64,000 nt of DNA from Engelhardtia mirabilis (lineage in GTDB: Bacteria; Planctomycetota; UBA1135; GCA-002686595), in contig NZ_CP036287.1 in assembly GCF_007748095.1 (NCBI RefSeq), positions 992,001 through 1,056,000 of the forward strand. Direction: 5' to 3'. The stretch's first letter is position 1; each line of letters begins with the position of its first letter. The translations under genes and the position numbers were made by a program. The notes below the pieces were generated by a model. The model ran no database searches, was not told the DNA's origin, and saw nothing but the letters and a program-made list of their open reading frames with translations. Positions 62,711 through 64,000 of this stretch are shown here, in pieces.

Positions 62711-63346
62711 ATGGGCCACTGGGGCCGGAGTAAGCCCGCTGTCCTTTCAATCGCGCAACCCTCCTGGCTGACGACCTTGTTCGACTTCCTTCCCGAGTAC
62801 TGGAGCCTCACCACGCTCTACGTGGCCTGCGCGGCCGTCGGCGGCGCGATCGTCCTGCTGCAACTGGCCCTGAGCCTCTTCGGATTCGGTGCGGACGACG
62901 TGGACGTCGAGGCCGAGGTGGACCTGGGTGGTGACAGCGACCTGCAGTTCCTCTCCATCCGCGCCATCGCCGGCTTCCTGACCATGTTCGGGTTGGTGGG
63001 CTGGGCGGGGACGGTCACGGGTTGGAGTCCGCCGATCTCGGCCCTGGTCGCATTCGGCGCCGGCCTGACGACTTTCCTCGCCGTCGCCTGGCTCCTGAGC
63101 CTGCAACGCAAGCTCGACTCGAGCGGCACCCTCGATCCCAAGCGCGCCGAGGGCTCTACCGCGCGGGTCTACCTCCGCATCCCCGCGGCCAACGTCGGCC
63201 GCGGCAAGATCACCGTCGAGCTCCAGGGCCGCACTGCGGAGTTCGAAGCCTTCACCACGGGCTCCGAGTTGGCGACCGGCACGCAGGTCCGCGTGGTCCG
63301 GATGACATCCCCGGGAGTCTTCCAAGTTTCCGCGTTGGACGACTGA
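62711..63346 (+). CDS. NfeD-like membrane protein
   Basis: 211 residues. Three membrane helices are visible (LTTLYVACAAVGGAIVLLQLALSLF; IRAIAGFLTMFGLVGWAGTV; ALVAFGAGLTTFLAVAWLLSL) separated by an acidic loop (GADDVDVEAEVDLGGDSD). The C-terminal OB-fold resembles NfeD/YqiK-associated proteins (TARVYLRIPAANVGRGKITVELQGR and TGTQVRVVRM). The next gene, 148 nt downstream on the same strand, is a flotillin, the usual NfeD partner. The ATG 62711 may be up to 20 codons too early, since the first helix begins at about residue 34. Confidence 0.85.
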   Translation: MGHWGRSKPAVLSIAQPSWLTTLFDFLPEYWSLTTLYVACAAVGGAIVLLQLALSLFGFGADDVDVEAEVDLGGDSDLQFLSIRAIAGFLTMFGLVGWAGTVTGWSPPISALVAFGAGLTTFLAVAWLLSLQRKLDSSGTLDPKRAEGSTARVYLRIPAANVGRGKITVELQGRTAEFEAFTTGSELATGTQVRVVRMTSPGVFQVSALDD

Positions 63347-63494
63347 GTACCTGAAGTCTCGGTTAGCGGCGTGCGTCGTCGCAATCCGTAGCGACGCGCT
63401 GCTGTTCGCGATTCCACATCGCAGCAGGTTCGGCCCGACGGTCCCCGACCAACAAGACGACTTCCAGTAGCCCCAGGGCGCTGCCCAATCATTC

Positions 63495-64000
63495 ATGCAC
63501 ACACCGATTTCGTCCCCCGTCCTCGCCGAGAGCCTGATCGACCCCAACTCGGTCTGGCTGCTGGTGATCCTCGCCGGGGTCATCATCTTCGCCGGCCTCG
63601 TGATCGCCCTAGCGAGCCGCTACAAGCGCTGCCCGTCGAACAAGGTGCTGGTGATCTACGGCCGCACCACCAAGGGCAGCGCGGCGCGCACCCTGCACGG
63701 CGGCGGCGCGTTCGTGATCCCGCTGGTGCAGGAATACGCCTACCTGAGCCTGGATCCGATCCAGATCGAGATCCCGCTCGACGGCGCGCTCTCGATGGAG
63801 AACATCCGCATCTCGGTGCCCAGCGTCTTCACCGTCGCCATCGGCACCGAGCAGGCGATCATGACCAACGCCGCCGTACGCCTGTTGGGGCTCAGCACGG
63901 GCGAGATCATGAAGCAGGCCGAGGACATCATCTTCGGGCAGTTGCGCCAGGTGATCGCCTCGATGCAGATCCAGGACATCAACCGCGACCGCGAGCAGTT
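63495..64000 (+). CDS. Flotillin/band 7-family protein (3' end beyond the window)
   Basis: 168 visible residues. One N-terminal membrane helix (VWLLVILAGVIIFAGLVIAL) is followed by the flotillin SPFH domain: SRYKRCPSNKVLVIYGRTTKGS, HGGGAFVIPLVQEYAYLSLDPIQIEI, SVPSVFTVAIGTEQAIMTNAAVRLLG, and EIMKQAEDIIFGQLRQVIASM. This wording matches flotillin-type proteins (FloA/YqiK) that form membrane microdomains. It follows an NfeD-like gene, the conserved genomic partner. The gene runs off the right edge. Confidence 0.92.
   Translation, partial: MHTPISSPVLAESLIDPNSVWLLVILAGVIIFAGLVIALASRYKRCPSNKVLVIYGRTTKGSAARTLHGGGAFVIPLVQEYAYLSLDPIQIEIPLDGALSMENIRISVPSVFTVAIGTEQAIMTNAAVRLLGLSTGEIMKQAEDIIFGQLRQVIASMQIQDINRDREQ

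Overview
This window is very GC-rich (roughly 68-70% by eye) and gene-dense. It has the profile of a free-living bacterium of the phylum Planctomycetota, possibly one of the deep-branching 'Pla' lineages. That placement is inferred from content: transmembrane Ser/Thr kinases with C-terminal FGE-like domains, several ECF-type sigma factors (one fused to a membrane-anchored extracytoplasmic region), a signal peptidase I with a large insert, large secreted propeller and Gly-rich proteins, a sulfatase-like lipoprotein, and mostly weak or absent Shine-Dalgarno sequences. No 16S rRNA is present, so Myxococcota or Acidobacteriota are not formally excluded. I see no prophage, insertion sequence, integrase or CRISPR array.

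Layout. 1-2.1 kb: groES-groEL (groEL runs off the left edge) and a single-domain response regulator. 2.4-10.5 kb: M19 dipeptidase, DUF669-like protein, cytidine deaminase, sulfatase-family lipoprotein, NAD-dependent DNA ligase, ECF sigma factor. 10.7 kb: tRNA-Val(CAC). 11.2-19.2 kb: methyltransferase, Gly-rich secreted protein, thioesterase, hybrid histidine kinase, etfB-etfA, and an LptB-type ATPase. 19.2-20.26 kb: a gene-free kilobase. 20.26-24.5 kb: a sigma factor/transmembrane/carboxypeptidase-regulatory-like fusion followed by a membrane-anchored relative. 24.5-29 kb: SDR, then an ECF sigma factor translationally coupled to a kinase-TM-FGE protein. 29.1-33 kb: two divergent secreted repeat proteins. 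33.1-38.2 kb: lepB, lepA, rdgB and rph on one strand, with a 131-nt near-perfect palindrome between rph and rdgB. 38.4-46.4 kb: DUF547 lipoprotein, radical SAM protein, biotin ligase, SGNH hydrolase, a bacterial homologue of the N-terminal half of the eukaryotic stress kinase ASK1, and a C39-like secreted protein. 46.5-51.5 kb: FliA/WhiG-type sigma factor, apt, secreted propeller, argS. 51.5-59.4 kb: a second kinase-TM-FGE protein, acyl desaturase, lipoprotein, HpnP-like radical SAM protein, class 3 lipase-like protein. 59.4-64 kb: ABC-F ATPase, PyrK-like reductase, NfeD-like protein and a flotillin truncated by the right edge.

How the genes fit together. Housekeeping genes (groESL, ligA, lepA, rph, rdgB, apt, argS, lepB, etf) alternate with an unusually large signalling and surface complement: two FGE-tailed kinases sharing a juxta-FGE motif, four sigma-like proteins and a hybrid histidine kinase. 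The two most interesting loci are the ASK1-like DRHyd plus TRAFs-binding protein (42.7-44.1 kb) and the membrane-tethered sigma fusion with its neighbour (20.26-24.5 kb). Many start codons here are non-ATG and were assigned on homology length; alternatives are given where they matter.
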